This document shows, piece by piece, positions 1 through 13,345 of a stretch of DNA of 64,000 bases. This DNA comes from Rhizoclosmatium globosum (taxonomy: Eukaryota; Chytridiomycota; Chytridiomycetes; Chytridiales; Chytriomycetaceae), in contig MCGO01000032.1 in the NCBI GenBank assembly GCA_002104985.1, positions 372,001 to 436,000 on the forward strand, read 5' to 3'. A program made the translations under genes and the position numbers. The notes below the pieces were generated by a model, which worked only from the letters and a program-made list of their open reading frames with translations, made no database searches and had not been told where the DNA came from. Within the stretch, counting starts at the first letter, position 1, and every line of letters starts with the position of its first letter.

Positions 1-1
1 G

Positions 2-3000
2 GCGGAAGCGGGTGGTGGGACGGAGAGGGGGGTTGGTGGTGGGGATGGGGAGTTGGAGAGGAGGTTGAAAGAGGCGGAGGAGAAGCTTGCTTTTGTGTAT
101 GGAGAGAATGGGGGTGATGGGGATGGGGATGTTGTGGAGGAGGAGGAGGGGAAGGGGTCGCCTGGGTTTATGAGTGGGATTATGAAGCAGTTTGGGTGGG
201 AAGATACGGAGAGTGTTACTTCGTTGAGAGAGAAGTTGGGGAAAGCGGGGGAAGTGAATGGGAAGTTGAGGGAGGATGTCAAGTTGTTGAAGGCGAGGGT
301 CAAGGTTTTGTCGCAGGTAAGGTTTATGTTGCTTTTTTGGGTGAGAGGAGATTACTTACTCGAACGTTATAGAAAACCGCAAGGCGTACACCTTCTGTTC
401 ATTTCGGCCGTGCGAGCTCTGAAGCTGGTGTTCAAACTGAAGTTCAAGATTCTCGTGGACCAGCCGTTCAACTCCAAAAAATGCTGAATGAAGCATACGC
501 AGACAAAGACCGTGCCGTCGAATCCTTTGAGAAAGAAGTGTCCGCCCTCCGAGTTCAACTCTCACATGCACAGCTGAACGTTGACGCTTTGACAAACGAG
601 AAAGTCTCGACCGTTTCGGCTCTGGAATCAGATAAGAAGCGATTACAGGGAGACCTTGCAGCCTTGAAATTGAAACTGGAAGATGCGGAGAATAAGGTGT
701 TCATACTCCAAGCACAAGTCGAAAAGTCTCGAAGTGGAAGAACGTCGCCTGTTTTGGATACAGAAGCGCGAATGCTTGTGAAAGAGCATGAACGCATTAT
801 GAAGGAAGCTAAAGAGCGGATACGCGTTTTGGAGAAGGAAGTTGAGGAAGTTCGGTGCGACGCGCCGAAAGCTCCTGGCCGGCGTGAAGAAGCTGTTCAA
901 GCTGGCTCTGCAGATAATGTTGATGAAGCTGTGCAGAGTGAAGTTGATGGTGTGCAGTTTGAACGTGTGATGGGACTTTTGAAGACGAGTGGGAGGGAGT
1001 TGGCCAGCTGTAAGTTGTTTCGTTTTATTTTGTGGGAGGAGTATTAATGGTTTTGATTAGCCAAGGAACGTGTTGGGGTGTTGGAAGCCAAGACTCAGGA
1101 GTTGGAAGCTCAGCTTGATGACGCTCGTGCAAAACTCATGACGCAGGAAGATAAGCGCGCGCATTGCAGCGGTCGGCGAATATCGCTTCAGCGCTGGTTC
1201 CTCTTGGTAGTGGCGGCGTTGATGATGAAGAGAAAGCAGCCCTCAAGCTGAGATTACTGACCTCAAAGCCCGATTGGTCGGATTGCAAGAGTTGAAGACA
1301 CGACTCGTTGATACAGCTTCTCGTTATCATACTCAAGAAGAGCTGGACGCGGTTGTTTCCAAGAGCCGAGATCTTGTCAGTGAAAGCGAGAAGGCGCTTG
1401 TTGTTATGGAAGCCTCGCTTGCGCACTGTCAAATTGAAATCGAGCGAATGCAGTTTGAATTGTCTCAAGCTCGTACTGAAATCTGCGCTTTGCAAGAACG
1501 ACTGAGTGGCTCTGAGCTCAAGAATTCGGAGACTTTGAAGTTGTACAAGGAATCTCTTGATTTGGCACATGAACTTGAAGAACGGCTGAAGGAGGTGTAT
1601 AAACACTTTGAAGTCTTGATTGGCAAAGTTGCTGCTGATGGCGACACTATTGTTACGGAGTTGAAGCAAAGAGTCGAAGTTCTCGAGAAGGAGAAGAAGG
1701 ATGTCGAAGAAGCGTTGTATCTGGAGCGCAAGACTGTGGAAAGACTTGAAACTGAGCTGAAGGAGAACAAGGCCCGTGTTGAAGGGCTTCTTCAGGATTT
1801 ACATGTTTCCACAAGGGATTTGGCAGAATGCAAGACGCAACTTCATGAGACGAAGGGACACTAGAAGCAACAGCGTCAGCAAAAGAGGCCATGGAAAGCA
1901 CAATTCAAGAATCTGCGAACGTTATTGCTTCCCATAAGGAACGTATCGATGTCCTTGAGAAGGAGCTTTCTGAGGCTCATGCATTACATCAGGCTGTGGT
2001 CATCGATCACCAAACCAAAACTCGAGAAATTACGACACAATCGACTGATTACGCATCCCGTATTGAAGTGTTGGAGAATGAGTTGACGAACACCAAAGCG
2101 TTGTACGATGCCGAAGTTGCTTCTCACAAAGCGTCCGTTGAACGCTCTGTGACTGATCTGTCGACCCACTCTGAGAGGGCGTTGGTTGCTGAGAAGGAAC
2201 TCGAGAATATCAAGTCGTTGTATAAATCCGACACTGAAACAAAGATTCTGACATTGGAACAAGCCCTGAAAACAGCTCAAGAAGCGTTATCTGCCGAAAA
2301 AGATGAACTGGGAAAAAGATTGTTGGACTAGAGCAACAGCTTGCAGCTGTGAACGGGACGCTTGGAATCATCACTTCTCAGTTCACAGACGCTTCCACGG
2401 AACGAGATGAGTTGAGAGAAGAGCTCGCTTCTGCAGTTGCCGAATTGAATGAGGTTGACGCTTTGCTGCAGGCTGAGATTGAAGCTGTAAGTCTTTCATG
2501 GGATATCGGCGTTTTGCTTACGTCATTTTTCAGCATGAGCAAACCAAAGACACTTACCAAGCCGAATTGAACTCTGCACACGAAGACGCGAAACGCGAGG
2601 TTTCAACGCTGCAAAGGGAAATGGAGGACATACTTGCCCGTCAGAAGCAGAAGGTGTTGGACAAGACTCAAGAACTTGAGCAACGTCTTTCTGAAGTTGA
2701 GAAGCATCGAGACGTACTTTGTTCCAAATTGTCTCAAGAGTTGGAAGGCGGCGCTTCTTGACGTCAAGGAATCGAGCGAGAAGATTAAGATTCTGGAGAC
2801 GCGTTTAGAAGAAGCGCAAAGCGAATATGCGGCTCTTTCTGTCGAGCACCGAGAAACATGTGATATGCATGCCATCTCTGTTGCCAGAGTTCAAGAAGTT
2901 GAATTAGAGCTCAACAATATTCGTCGCGAACACTCTGATATTTTGCATGAGCATCAAATTGCGAAACAGCGTCATATTGAAGCCGAAATAAGGCTCAAGA

Positions 3001-6000
3001 ACTTGAGTCAGAGCTTGTGAATGTCCGTGAAACTCATTCAGCAGCTCTTGCAAGTGTCGCCCGTGATGTACAGGTCGCGGTGGCTGATTCTCACGCAAAT
3101 GAGCTGAAGGAGCGCTTGGAAAGAACTGAGTCAGAGTATAAGGCTGTGGTCTCTCGTCTTGAGATGGAGCTCGAAAGTTCCAAGTCTTCGTTGGTGTCTG
3201 TTACTCAACAATCACAGGAATTGGCTCGAGACCTTCAAAACACAAGAGACCATCTGTCCTCAGTTTCTAAAAGTGAGGCACAGCTTAAGCTGGCGGTTGA
3301 AACTGCTCACTCCGAGTGCGCATCTCTAAAGATGCAGCTACTGTCTACCCAGCAAAACCTGATGAACGCAGATGAACGCCTCACCGAAGTCGAAAAACAT
3401 CGTGAAATACTTTGTAGCAAGCTCTCTCAAGCGTTAGAAGATTCTGTCGTTAAAGTGACTGAGTTTGAAAGGGAACTAGAAATTGTTCGACTGGAGCACA
3501 TTTCTTCGACTCAAAAGATCGCAGCTCTAGAAGCTTTGCAGCAAAAGATTCAAGAAGATCATGACCGTGCTTTAGTCCATCTCAGTGAAAAGCATGAGAA
3601 TACTCGTGAATTGCACAATTCGTCTCTTGCGAAAGTTCGGGAGCTTGAGCTTGCTCTTGAAGTCGAACAAGACAATCATCAAAGTACTCGTGGTTTATAT
3701 GAAGATCATTCGTCCAGAGTATCGGAGTTGGAAAGGGCATTGAAGGAAGCAGAGGTAAGTCGTTTATATAGTTCGTTCTGCTTGATGTTGCTGATTTCAT
3801 GATGCAAAGGCTTTCAAGTTACACCACCTCGATCAAGCTGTATCAGAACGGAATGCGGTTGTTTCTCAACTAGAGAAAGAGCTTTCTGATTCAAGGTCAT
3901 CGTTTGCAAATGCTCAGAAAGATATTACAAACCTGGAGTCAAATGTCAGTCAGCTTAAGTCAGACAATGAGGTGCGATTTAAATTGTTTTCTCAAATATC
4001 CCTAAAGCATTCTTTAGTCCTTGCTTCGTATAAAATCTGACTTGGAAAATCATGTTAAGGAGCTTGAAGTTTCGTACAAGAACACTGTCGAGCGGCTTCA
4101 ATCTGAAATCGAAAACACTCGCACTATGCATCTGACGGCATGTAGTGAGACGAGTCAACTTAAGACACGGTTGGAAGAATCGCAGAATGCCTTGATCGTT
4201 GCTCGTCTTAAGTTGGAATCCGAGGCATCTAAGGAAATAATGGAGTCTCGAGCCAACGTCCTTGAGCTGGAAAGTCGTCTCCTTCATGTCCAGCTTCAAA
4301 ATGAGACTTTGATGGATTCTCTTGTCCGAAACAGCGAGGGTATGATAAATGACCTGTCATTCAAGAGAGCCGAAGTTGAGAAAGAATTGATTCGAATCAA
4401 ATCTGAAAAGGATTTGTTAGAGAAACGGATTAGTCAACTAGAAGAACAACATCTCGCGACTCGCGATATGCATTCGGTTTCACACAATAAGGCACTTGAC
4501 CTTGAGTCTGAATTGGAAAAAATTGGCCAACGTCGGGAAAAAGAACGATTAAGCTGGAACCTTGAGAAACAGAACCTTGAAAGTCGAATTGTTCAATTGG
4601 AATCTGATCTCAAAGTAGCTCGCGAGTTGCATGCTAGCAGTGAAGCCAAAGCTCAAAAACTTGAGTTGTCACTTTCCAATGTCCAAGTCGAACATCAGTC
4701 AACTCGGGACTTGCATATTTCTACCCAGGGCGAAGTTCAGCAACTTCAATCTCAAATTCAACAGCTGCAATTTGACCTTTTGGTTGCTTCGTCAAATGCC
4801 GAAAAGATTAAATCCACTTCACAAGAAGTGTTGGAAAAAGATCTAGCCATAGCGGAACTTGAGCGACGTTTGCAGGAGGTACAAAAACAACATCAAACCT
4901 TTGTCGAAGCTCTTGTGCGAGAACATGAGAAGATCTTATCAGAGTTGGATCGCTCCAAGACTGAGTTGACGCAAAAGGCGAAGAAGGCCGTGAAAGCAAA
5001 AACGACATTGGAACAACGCGTCTCTGATTTAGAGAAGGAGCTACTTTCTTTGAAAGACGAACATAAGAACTCAATCTCGAAGCTGCAATCAGAACTTCAA
5101 TCTGAGAAGGAGTCACATCGCTCTTTGTCCGAAACAGTCAAGTCTCTGGAATCCAAACTTGTAGAAGCTCACAGAGAGTACACGTCTCGCATCACCACGT
5201 TTGAAAAGGATATTCAAAGCAGTCGCGATATTCATTCAGGGGCTGAAGTTAAAGTGAATGAGCTTGAGTCTCGTCTTCGTCAGGTTGAACAACATCGTGA
5301 TATTCTCATCTCCAAACTCGAAAGGGATCAGAAAGATACTGCGGATCTTTACGCTGCCGCCAAAGATCAAATCAAAGTTCTTGAAACCCGTTTGGAGCGT
5401 CTGCAAAACCAGAACTCCAGTTTGGTGACCGGTATTGACCAAGACCAAAAGTCTCTGGTGGCAGATTTCTTGAGCCGCATCAGCGACTTAGAAAAGACGA
5501 ATGCAAGTTTAACACTTTCAAAACTGGATCTTGAGAAACGCTGCGCATTGCTCTCGGAAGACCGAAGCTCAACAGAATCTCGTTTCAAGGATTTGGAAAT
5601 CAAGTTCCAAAATGTTCGACTTGAGTTGATGACTAAGGAACAAGAACTGCAAGATGTTTTGACTAAGCACGAAGCGACTCGCGAGATGCATTCTACGGTT
5701 CGAAGCAAATCGATTGAATTGGAATCCCATCTCGACGCCTCGCGTAAAGATTATGAGACAGTCGCAGCTGAGTTGGCAGCTTCTCGTGTTCTTCACACTG
5801 CAGCCACCAAGAAAATCAAAGAATTGGAGTCCAGACTTCAAGATGGAGAAAAGTATCACGATACATTTACCTCAAAGCTTGAAGCTGCTCAGGATTTGCA
5901 TTTGAAGTCTCAAGTAGAACTTTCTGAGTTGAAGCACGTCTTGAGAGCGTTCAAAAGCATCAAGAAGTGTTGATGAACAACGTTATTGAGAAGAATACGG

Positions 6001-8199
6001 CTATGGTTTCTCAGATGAATGCGCAGATTGCGTTGTTGGGGAGTGAATTGGAGTCGACTAAGACTGTCCTTGAAAAGAAGTCAAAGTCGCTGGATTCTGC
6101 TGAACGTAGTGTAGTTTCGTTGAAAAGTTTGACGTCCAAGCAGGTTTGTTTTGAATGTGATGTTACGTATTGAATAACCTGTTTTCCAGATTGATGCCTC
6201 TGAACACCATCAGAAAGTTTCCAGATTACAATCTCGGGTGACAATATTGGAAAACCAACTGACCACCAGTCAAAAGACGATTGCGGAATTAAATGAAAAG
6301 TTGCGTGGAGGTGAACGGGATGCAGAGTCACTGAGGTCAGTTTTTTCATCCTCATTTCGTATTCTAACCCTATGCTCATAGAACTTTGTGGATGAAGCTG
6401 GATATCGAAGAAGATTTGGGTCGTAAAAAATCAATCGAAATCGCCCGTCTGGAGGAACGAATCAGCGAATTGCTGAACCAGATCGCTGAATCCCGTGATG
6501 GCAACACCAGAATTACCGAACTCGAGTCGCAGCTGACGAATATGACACAATTATACGAAGCTGAGAAGTCTCGCTATTCCAAGGCGATTTCCGAATCGAG
6601 CAATTCGCATTCTCAACTCACTACTGAAATTGAACGTTTGAAAACAGTCGTTGTTACTCGGGACATCAGTTCTTCTAGCACTGACACAGAACAAATCGAT
6701 AAGCTTACTCGTGAATTGGAAGCTGCTCAATTGCAAATTAGTGAGATGGAGGAAACTTATTCCAATTCAACAGACCAGCTGTCAAAAAAGATTTCTCAAC
6801 AGCAGGCCTTTATAAGTTCACTGCAATCCGAAGTGTTGAATTACTCTGAGCGATACACTGTTCTCAATTCCAAGTACTCTCAGCTTGAACAATCATTAGA
6901 AACAACCATGAATGCGTTGGCGGAAGAGCAGGGCAAGAACACGGATCTAATGACTCAACTTGAAGCAAGCAAGATGTCGATGTCGAAAGAAATTACTACG
7001 TCAACAACCACAACTTCAAGAGAAATTGTTGACGGTGTTGCTGTTGAGTCCTTTGTGCCAGTTTTCTCTCCAACGACAGGGACCGCAAACTTGTCAAAGA
7101 AGGTCCGCATTATTGCTCCCGAAGAGTCAACGCTGTTGGGTGCCTTCAAGAGTGTTTCTGAGGATCGATGGACCCAGATTTCGCAAGAACTGATCGAGAA
7201 GACAGAGCGCATCAAGGAGTTGGAAGAAAAACTCGAATTAGTTGCTGCGATTCCAGAAATCTTGAAAAAGTGGGAAGAAACCTTTGTTGATCAAGAGGCT
7301 GACATTGAGCAACTTGAGAAGGAGCTTGCTTCAGCTCATGAAGAGTTGGCCCGTGTTAAGGAAATGACTTTGACGACTGTGACGAAGGAAATGACTTTGA
7401 ACCGAGGCGTTACCTTTGATGAGCATACGCATACTGAAACTGTTCTCTTGCATCCGGAATTCGAAGCAGTGTCCAAAGAACTCGATGAGAAAAATGCGAT
7501 GGTTGCGGACTTGCAATCTAGGCTTGAAAAACTCTCTGCAATTCCTGAGATTCTGAAGTCCTGGGAAGATGCATTCAAGGCACAGGAAGCTGATATGGAT
7601 CAATTGGAGACAGAGTTGGAGGCAGCACATGCTCAAATTCGCAAGTTGCAATCAGAAACTACAGTTACCACTGTTACCAAAAGAAGTCAGCATTGAGCGA
7701 TTCTCACGATAGCGGAATCGATGTGGGAGCGAATGGATTTTCTCCAAACGCAACGCTTTCTCCAAACACGACTCTTGTACAGTCTCCATACGGTCTCAAT
7801 GTAAGACAATGGACTTCGGAAAGCGTTCAACCTATTACAAAGGATTTGACGTCGGAATCGTTTGAAATTGCAGTCAATGATATGACTGGCGAATACTACA
7901 TTCCTGACACAGGATCCTCAGAACACAAAATGGTTGCGGTTGATGCTATGGCGTACATTGAAGCTCTACGTCGCCATATTCAGCAATTGGAACGTGCGTT
8001 GAGTGAAGGTCGAATCCGAATCATGAACCTGCAATCACAAGTTTCAAATTTGGAACTGGAGAACAGTAACGCTAGCTTGAGAGTATCGCGTGCACGGGCT
8101 GATTTGATTGAATTGACAACGTCGAATAGGTTGTTGGAGGCACGATTGGAGAGGATTCGGGAGAGGAATGTGTGTGGGATCTTTGGGGGTCGGATGTGA
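2..8199 (+). CDS. Giant coiled-coil protein, 3' part (5' end outside window)
   Basis: Open from the first bases of the window, so the start lies upstream. About 2,650 residues are visible, almost all heptad-rich and full of E, K, L, Q and R, with recurring phrases such as ELESRL and TRDLH. No globular domain is seen, so this is the rod of a filamentous protein (golgin, myosin-tail or centrosomal type); the family cannot be named. Introns seen: 317-372, 1010-1060, 2487-2533, 3755-3809, 3972-4017, 6144-6189 and 6336-6381, all GT-AG. The frame breaks near 1160, 1250, 1858, 2325, 2750, 2987, 5952 and 7683. Each break is repaired by one extra base, mostly in a homopolymer, and the coiled coil continues, so sequencing error is likelier than decay. 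The C-terminus has a Ser/Thr-rich patch followed by a last coil; the stop is TGA at 8197-8199. Confidence 0.8.
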
Positions 8200-8462
8200 T
8201 GAAGTTTAGCTGTGGATATTATTACGTTTTTCCGTTTTCTTTCTCTATAATCTCTATTTTTATACACGTTTTTATTGTGATTTGTTGTTTTTGTTTGCTG
8301 CATTTTTTACTAAACTGATGGTTGAAAGATTTAATTACTACGCAGTTGTTTATTGAATTCACTAGATGCTTTAACGAAATATGTACATACGCTTGCTGTA
8401 TTCAGCTTCGCTCAAAGTTATCCCCAGAAGATGTGAGTGATGAGTCACACCCTGAAATCGAT

Positions 8463-9119
8463 TTACTGAAAGAACGGACACTTCTTCAACCGAATATGCC
8501 TTTGCAATGCATCCATACGAGAGAATTGTTTATCACATTGATCACATGATATCCTCTTGCTCAAATCATGTTTCAAAGCATGGCGCCGCATATCTTGTCT
8601 TCGCTTAAACGACTTGGAGCAAAACGAGCATTCGAATGTTGTTTGAACTGCAACGGCGGGCGATGCTTGTTCAGAGGGGGGAGAAATGGGAGGTGTCTGT
8701 GGCAGTGATACTGGTTTTGGGTGTTGGAGAAGCGGGTTCATTGGAACAGCCATGGACTGACAGTTCAGGTTCCATAACACATCTGTGAATGATGGCGTCA
8801 GGTTCCCCATGAGTTGTTGCTGATACGGTGGCAGTGGCAGTAAGGGGACACTACTGTGGAGATTGGGGTTCGGAGGGAGGATGCTTTGGTGTTGTTGCTG
8901 CTGTGGGATAAGCAAGCTTCCAAAGTCCTGTGGCAGTGACCGAGGAGTTAAAAGCGGATGGGCAGCAAGGTTATTGTGTGATGGGACTATGAGCGGCATT
9001 GGACGGATGATGGCTGAAGATGTCGGTGGCTTTGATCCAGCTGTCACTGAGGAAACCTGCCTTGCCGATGGAAGCGGAGACGATGGAATGATTATGGCGG
9101 CAGGTACAATAAAGCTCAT
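8463..9119 (-). CDS. C2H2 zinc-finger protein, 218 aa
   Basis: Single-exon gene. Residues 1-155 are low-complexity, rich in Pro, Ser and Gln (including a QQQQHQ run), as in transcription-factor activation regions. The C-terminus carries two adjacent C2H2 fingers: CSFCSKSFKRRQDMRRHALKH and then CDQCDKQFSRMDALQRH, ending shortly after in KKCPFFQ. A tandem finger pair at the very C-terminus suggests a sequence-specific DNA-binding protein; the target is unknown. The next gene on the same strand has the same layout and the same terminal phrase (RLKKC), so the two are probably tandem paralogues. The ATG at 9117-9119 is the first in frame and the frame is unbroken. Confidence 0.8.
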   Translation of the reverse strand: MSFIVPAAIIIPSSPLPSARQVSSVTAGSKPPTSSAIIRPMPLIVPSHNNLAAHPLLTPRSLPQDFGSLLIPQQQQHQSILPPNPNLHSSVPLLPLPPYQQQLMGNLTPSFTDVLWNLNCQSMAVPMNPLLQHPKPVSLPQTPPISPPSEQASPAVAVQTTFECSFCSKSFKRRQDMRRHALKHDLSKRISCDQCDKQFSRMDALQRHIRLKKCPFFQ

Positions 9120-9462
9120 CCGGACAGATTTGAAGTTGAACGGAGGATTTCGGAGGACCCAATTTGGAGATTTCGCTCCTGATTTTGTCTGTCTCTTGGC
9201 TTGCGAGAAATGAAAAAAAGAAAGACATCCTTCTTTCCAATTTTAACTTTGTTCTTTTTTGATTATGTTGAAGGCTTCCTAGGAATATTGTTCCGCCTTG
9301 CATCACCACTCCTTTCTCAATCATCAGCTTATGAAACATAACAAAATCTATTCACATACAAGAACAAAAAACGATATACCCAAAAATAAAACATCTTTTT
9401 TGCCATTTACATTACGGCAACGTGTGTAAAAACAGTACTACATTCAACAAACATCGGAAAAT
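9120..9462. other. Intergenic, between two zinc-finger genes
   Basis: A 343-bp AT-rich spacer between the start of the upstream-facing zinc-finger gene and the stop of the next. It should hold the promoter of the first gene and the terminator of the second. No repeat or RNA gene is seen. Confidence 0.5.
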
Positions 9463-11806
9463 TTACAAAGATGCGGCAACAGATTGCAGCCCTTCCTCAC
9501 CCGCACCAGCAGGTCCACACTTCTTCAACCGCATATGCCGGTAGTTGCATCCTTTCTCGAAAACGTGGCCCGACAAATTGCACATGCGAACCCCTTTTCT
9601 CCTCCAACTGCATGTGCAGTCTTTCTATGTCTGTCCAAATCATGCGTCCGTGTAAACTTTTTGCCGCAGTCAGGTTCTGAACATGTGTATGGCTTGTCGT
9701 CTCCCTTTCCTGGTCGACGGGATGGAACAGGTGCGGAGGAAGGTGCTGACGAAGCAAGTGGTTCATCGTATCCAGACGCTTGGGAGGGTGATGGGACTCC
9801 AATGGGAGATAGTCCGGTTGTTGAGGGACTATTGGTGCTGAAGAAGTAGGAGGGCTGATGAGGAGCGGAGGAGGAGAAGATGGATGGGTGAGATGGGTCT
9901 TGGAGGTCTTGTTGCTTAGGACCCATTGTGCGGGATTTGAGAATTGCACCGGAAAGGCGGAGGTGGGCTGTGTTTCGGCGTTTTCGGGATGGGCCAGTTG
10001 GGGTTGGGAGACATGATTCTTGGCGGAGTGGGATGTCAATTGCTTGGCTTGACACCGACTGTTCTGCGTTATTTGACAGTGGGATATATGGTGGGGAGGT
10101 GCTTTGAGCCGGTGTTGGGGTCAAAAGGGGTGGGTTGTTGTTGGTATCTTGGTGGGAATTGAGGTGATGTTCCGTATGATAAAGGTGAAGCGGCTGGGGA
10201 AGATGATTGAACAAAATGGCCAGCTGGAGAAGACGATGAATATATTGATTCAAACGAGTCTCTTGTGGCGTCGGGAGCTATTATGGGATTTGGAGATTAG
10301 TGAGGTGATCAAAAGATAAGCAGATATCGGAATAATTAGAAAAGAGACTCAACTGTAACCATTGCCCATAGGACTTGGGGTATTTGTTGTCAAAGTTGGG
10401 GGTACAGATGACGCGGTAGAGTTTCGGTTATATACCCAAGCTGGGATAGAGTTGTATCGAACAGGAAGGCTTGTAAACGAGGAAGAAGCGCTCTTGATAA
10501 ATTCATTCAGTTCGTCCATTTGCTGGTCAATTGTTCCATGTGCAATTGGAGCACTGCCAAGCGAGTGGCTATTGGGTTTGGGCTGGTGACCAATGAAAGC
10601 CTGGGCTTGGGGCTGCAGCAGAGACTGCTGGCTCTGCACTTCACCGTACGCATTGTTACCGAACGCACCAAATGAGTTTACTGGAGTAAACGATTGCTGC
10701 TGCTGTTGCTGCATCGAGTCGAAGTTCTGGTTAAAACTGAGCCCCCCGTGACCTTCATTGGCAAAGGCATTATTAACTTGGCCCTCGACCAGTGTTGGCA
10801 TGAAGGGACCTGGTCTTGAGAACGAGTGTTGAACTGGAGCGGAGGATCCAGGAGTGTTCTGAGGGGAGGCAAGACCAATTGCTGAGAGCCCCATCGACAG
10901 ACTGTTGGACACTGAGTACGCACGTGCCCTGTTTCCGCCAGATGGAATGTTGATGCCAAGTGGGTTGTACAGCTCTTCCATGTCGCTAGGTCCACAGCTA
11001 GCAGCAGGGTCAATCAGGAAGTCGTATAGTGGGTCATAGGGATCCATTGAGGACCCCTGAGCTGAAGAGAAGGTAAGATAGTTGTTCCCGTGCATATCTG
11101 TAGCTGTAGAACTCTGGTTGTTAGGGGCGCAAGAGTTGCTGGCAGTGGCGGCGGCGGTAGAGGGTTCCCAGAGGCTCTGCTGAGGGAGGTAAAAATTTCA
11201 GTGGTCTGCCAAAGAGGGGGCAAAGAAAGAAAAAGATGGGACGCAATTCCCACGTGCGGAGATAACAGATAGGGAACATTAAAGGGAGGGGTGATGGTAT
11301 ATATGATAGGATAGGGATCGGGAGACTAAGCTTACATTCACGTGTTCACCGCTAGAACCCGGGTGAGAAGAGACACTGAAGCCACAGTTTTGTGGTCTGC
11401 AGGCGTCTGTGTCAAGGTCCATTGTTGCACTGTCTGAAGATTCGAAAGGCGCACTATGTAGATACGAATGTGGAAGTGGCTGCGACAGTAAGCTCACAGC
11501 TGGCCTGTTCCGAGTGGCACCTTCATAGTGGTGTGAATTGAGGGAACCAAATAAGGCACTGGAGTTGGTGGTAGTGCCCGGTGGCGTCCTGGGCCCTGGA
11601 GCTTCACTGCCGATCAAAGTAGTTGTGGTTGAGGCTGTGGCGTCGTTGAGTTGCCAACGAGCAGGGTTCGCAGTGGCCACTGGATCAACAGTAAGTGTTA
11701 TTGACGGTAGAGCCAGTTTGAAACATGACGAGGATTCCTTTTGTGAACTTGTAGCTGAAAGTGATGCCAGCTTCAGCTTCCCTTGCGTTGCTGACGGTGT
11801 TTGCAT
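9463..11806 (-). CDS. C2H2 zinc-finger transcription factor, 3 exons
   Basis: Proposed exons are 11806-11336, 11179-about 10350 and 10277-9463. The long N-terminal part is disordered (Ser, Pro, Thr, Gln; a Q6 run near 10700). The C-terminus has two C2H2 fingers: one of the CSEPDCGKKFTRTHDLDRH type, then CAICRATFSRKDA. The second finger is interrupted near 9531. One added T (ACTA to ACTTA) restores a histidine pair and a tail ending in RLKKC, with a stop at 9463-9465, so the gene is probably intact. Exon 1 starts at ATG 11804-11806 and ends at a clear GTAAG donor. The 10.28-10.35 kb intron edges are less certain. Likely a nuclear sequence-specific regulator; the target is unknown. Confidence 0.7.
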
Positions 11807-12036
11807 TCTGCAGTGATTTTTTCATCGTGCTCTGTGCGACACTGTAAGCCCAAAGTTCCTAAAGGTTCCGAAAATTTAATTTTTCCCGAGCAACCCGATG
11901 ATTCCCGTCTCCCACATCATTTATTTGGAACGGATGAATCAAAGCCACTGGACGAATCATAGTACAGTGGGTTCATTCTATAGCCATTGTTTATTTATTG
12001 GCAGTGTTCGAGCCCTATTGGGACCGCACAAACGAG

Positions 12037-13048
12037 TTATTTCCTGTCTAAGACACTGACATCCTTAGTGTAATGATATCGAATCTGATCGTCAGAATAT
12101 CGATAATGCCTTGCAGAGTCCTTTGTTGAAGCATCTCTTGCAGCAATCAAATGAACATGATTCTCATGGGCACGATTGTCATAACCCTGAGCAGCAGCAA
12201 AGAACCGATCCATATGAAACTTAACAGCTTCCAATTGATCTGGAACTGGATCTAGTGGTGGAATATGCGTGGGCTTAGTGATGAGCCTGTAATTAGGAGG
12301 GACAAAACGGTCAGTTTGGGATGCTTGGATGAAAAAGCGGGGAACATGTGAGCAGGCAACGCAACCAATCACAAGACAACGCACGCTTCCGCCTCACATG
12401 CACTTCTCACATGGGAGGCAAACATTGATGATGCAATCATTGGTTTTGGATTAGTGAAGCCTTCAACGATGAGTTTCCGTTCCAGTCCGCACGCATCCAA
12501 TTGAATGTCATTGGGAAACACTTGTATGCTTACATGTCATCCCATACGTTCTCCTCAAATTCAATATCTAAGACAACTAACGCACGGAATGCGAACCACG
12601 GTCCGTATTGTTCATGAACACTGAGAAACAGGGTAGGGTTGTAATGGGCGAACCCAATGTGATGTGCTAGTCTCTGAAAGTGAACAAATCGGTCTCCTGT
12701 ATCATGCGTGTATCGAGTAGTTGCGGGTGTAGACGGAAAGTGAGTCTTTAGGAGTGTTGTGATTGTGCTGTCAATGTAATCGTCGAGTGGGTCTGTTGCT
12801 GCACGGGCAGAGGGTGATGACTTGTAGTAGGAGAGGAAGATTGGCCATAGATGTTTGGTGTTTGCGACAAGGAGGGAGAGCGTGGATTTGCGGGAGAATG
12901 TTGGAAGTGGAGGTAACGGGTTGCCTTGGGAGTTGGCAGTGGATGTAAGACATGTCGTGTTGTATGTCTGGGCGGGAAAGGGAAATACGAGGTCTAGTCC
13001 AGCAGTGTTGAGATCGGCGAGGAATGAACGGAGAGCAGTTCGATTCAT
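12037..13048 (-). CDS. MMACHC-like cobalamin trafficking/decyanation protein
   Basis: Two exons (13048-12534 and 12286-12037) give about 254 aa. The family binds cobalamin in the cytosol and removes its upper ligand (decyanation, or glutathione-dependent dealkylation) before delivery to methionine synthase and methylmalonyl-CoA mutase. Here LDLVFPFPAQTYN matches the N-terminal segment, AHHIGFAHYNPTLFLSVHEQ followed by GPWFAFRALVVLDIEF matches the core, and the second exon matches the C-terminal helical part ending YSDDQIRYHYTKD. Length fits the roughly 240-280-aa catalytic core. The 247-nt intron is long for this region. The gene is divergent from the SR-protein gene. It implies B12 use, unusual among well-studied fungi but plausible for a chytrid. 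Confidence 0.8.
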
Positions 13049-13345
13049 GGTTGATTATTAACCCATTACAGAACCATCAGGCTTACAATCGAAAAGATGA
13101 GGGATCACTTTATGCAGTACCTTTCAACTGTAATGCACTTACCATGTATGTATTAATATACCTCTGCATAGGTATCTTTTGATTCTTTTCTTTTGAGGTT
13201 CACACTCACTCAATAAGGAATTTAAGAAGAGCACTCCGTCTCCCTCTAAAACTCAATAAATACAGAATACTCTTATCTGGTGTTTTGAGGTTCTCTCTTC
13301 TTCTACTGTTTATCACAAAACAAACCAACAAAATAACACCCCAAA
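13049..13345. promoter_or_regulatory. Divergent promoter region, MMACHC-like / SR protein
   Basis: 297 bp between two start codons on opposite strands. It must contain both promoters. AT-rich with pyrimidine tracts near the SR-gene start; no specific motif can be assigned. Confidence 0.5.
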
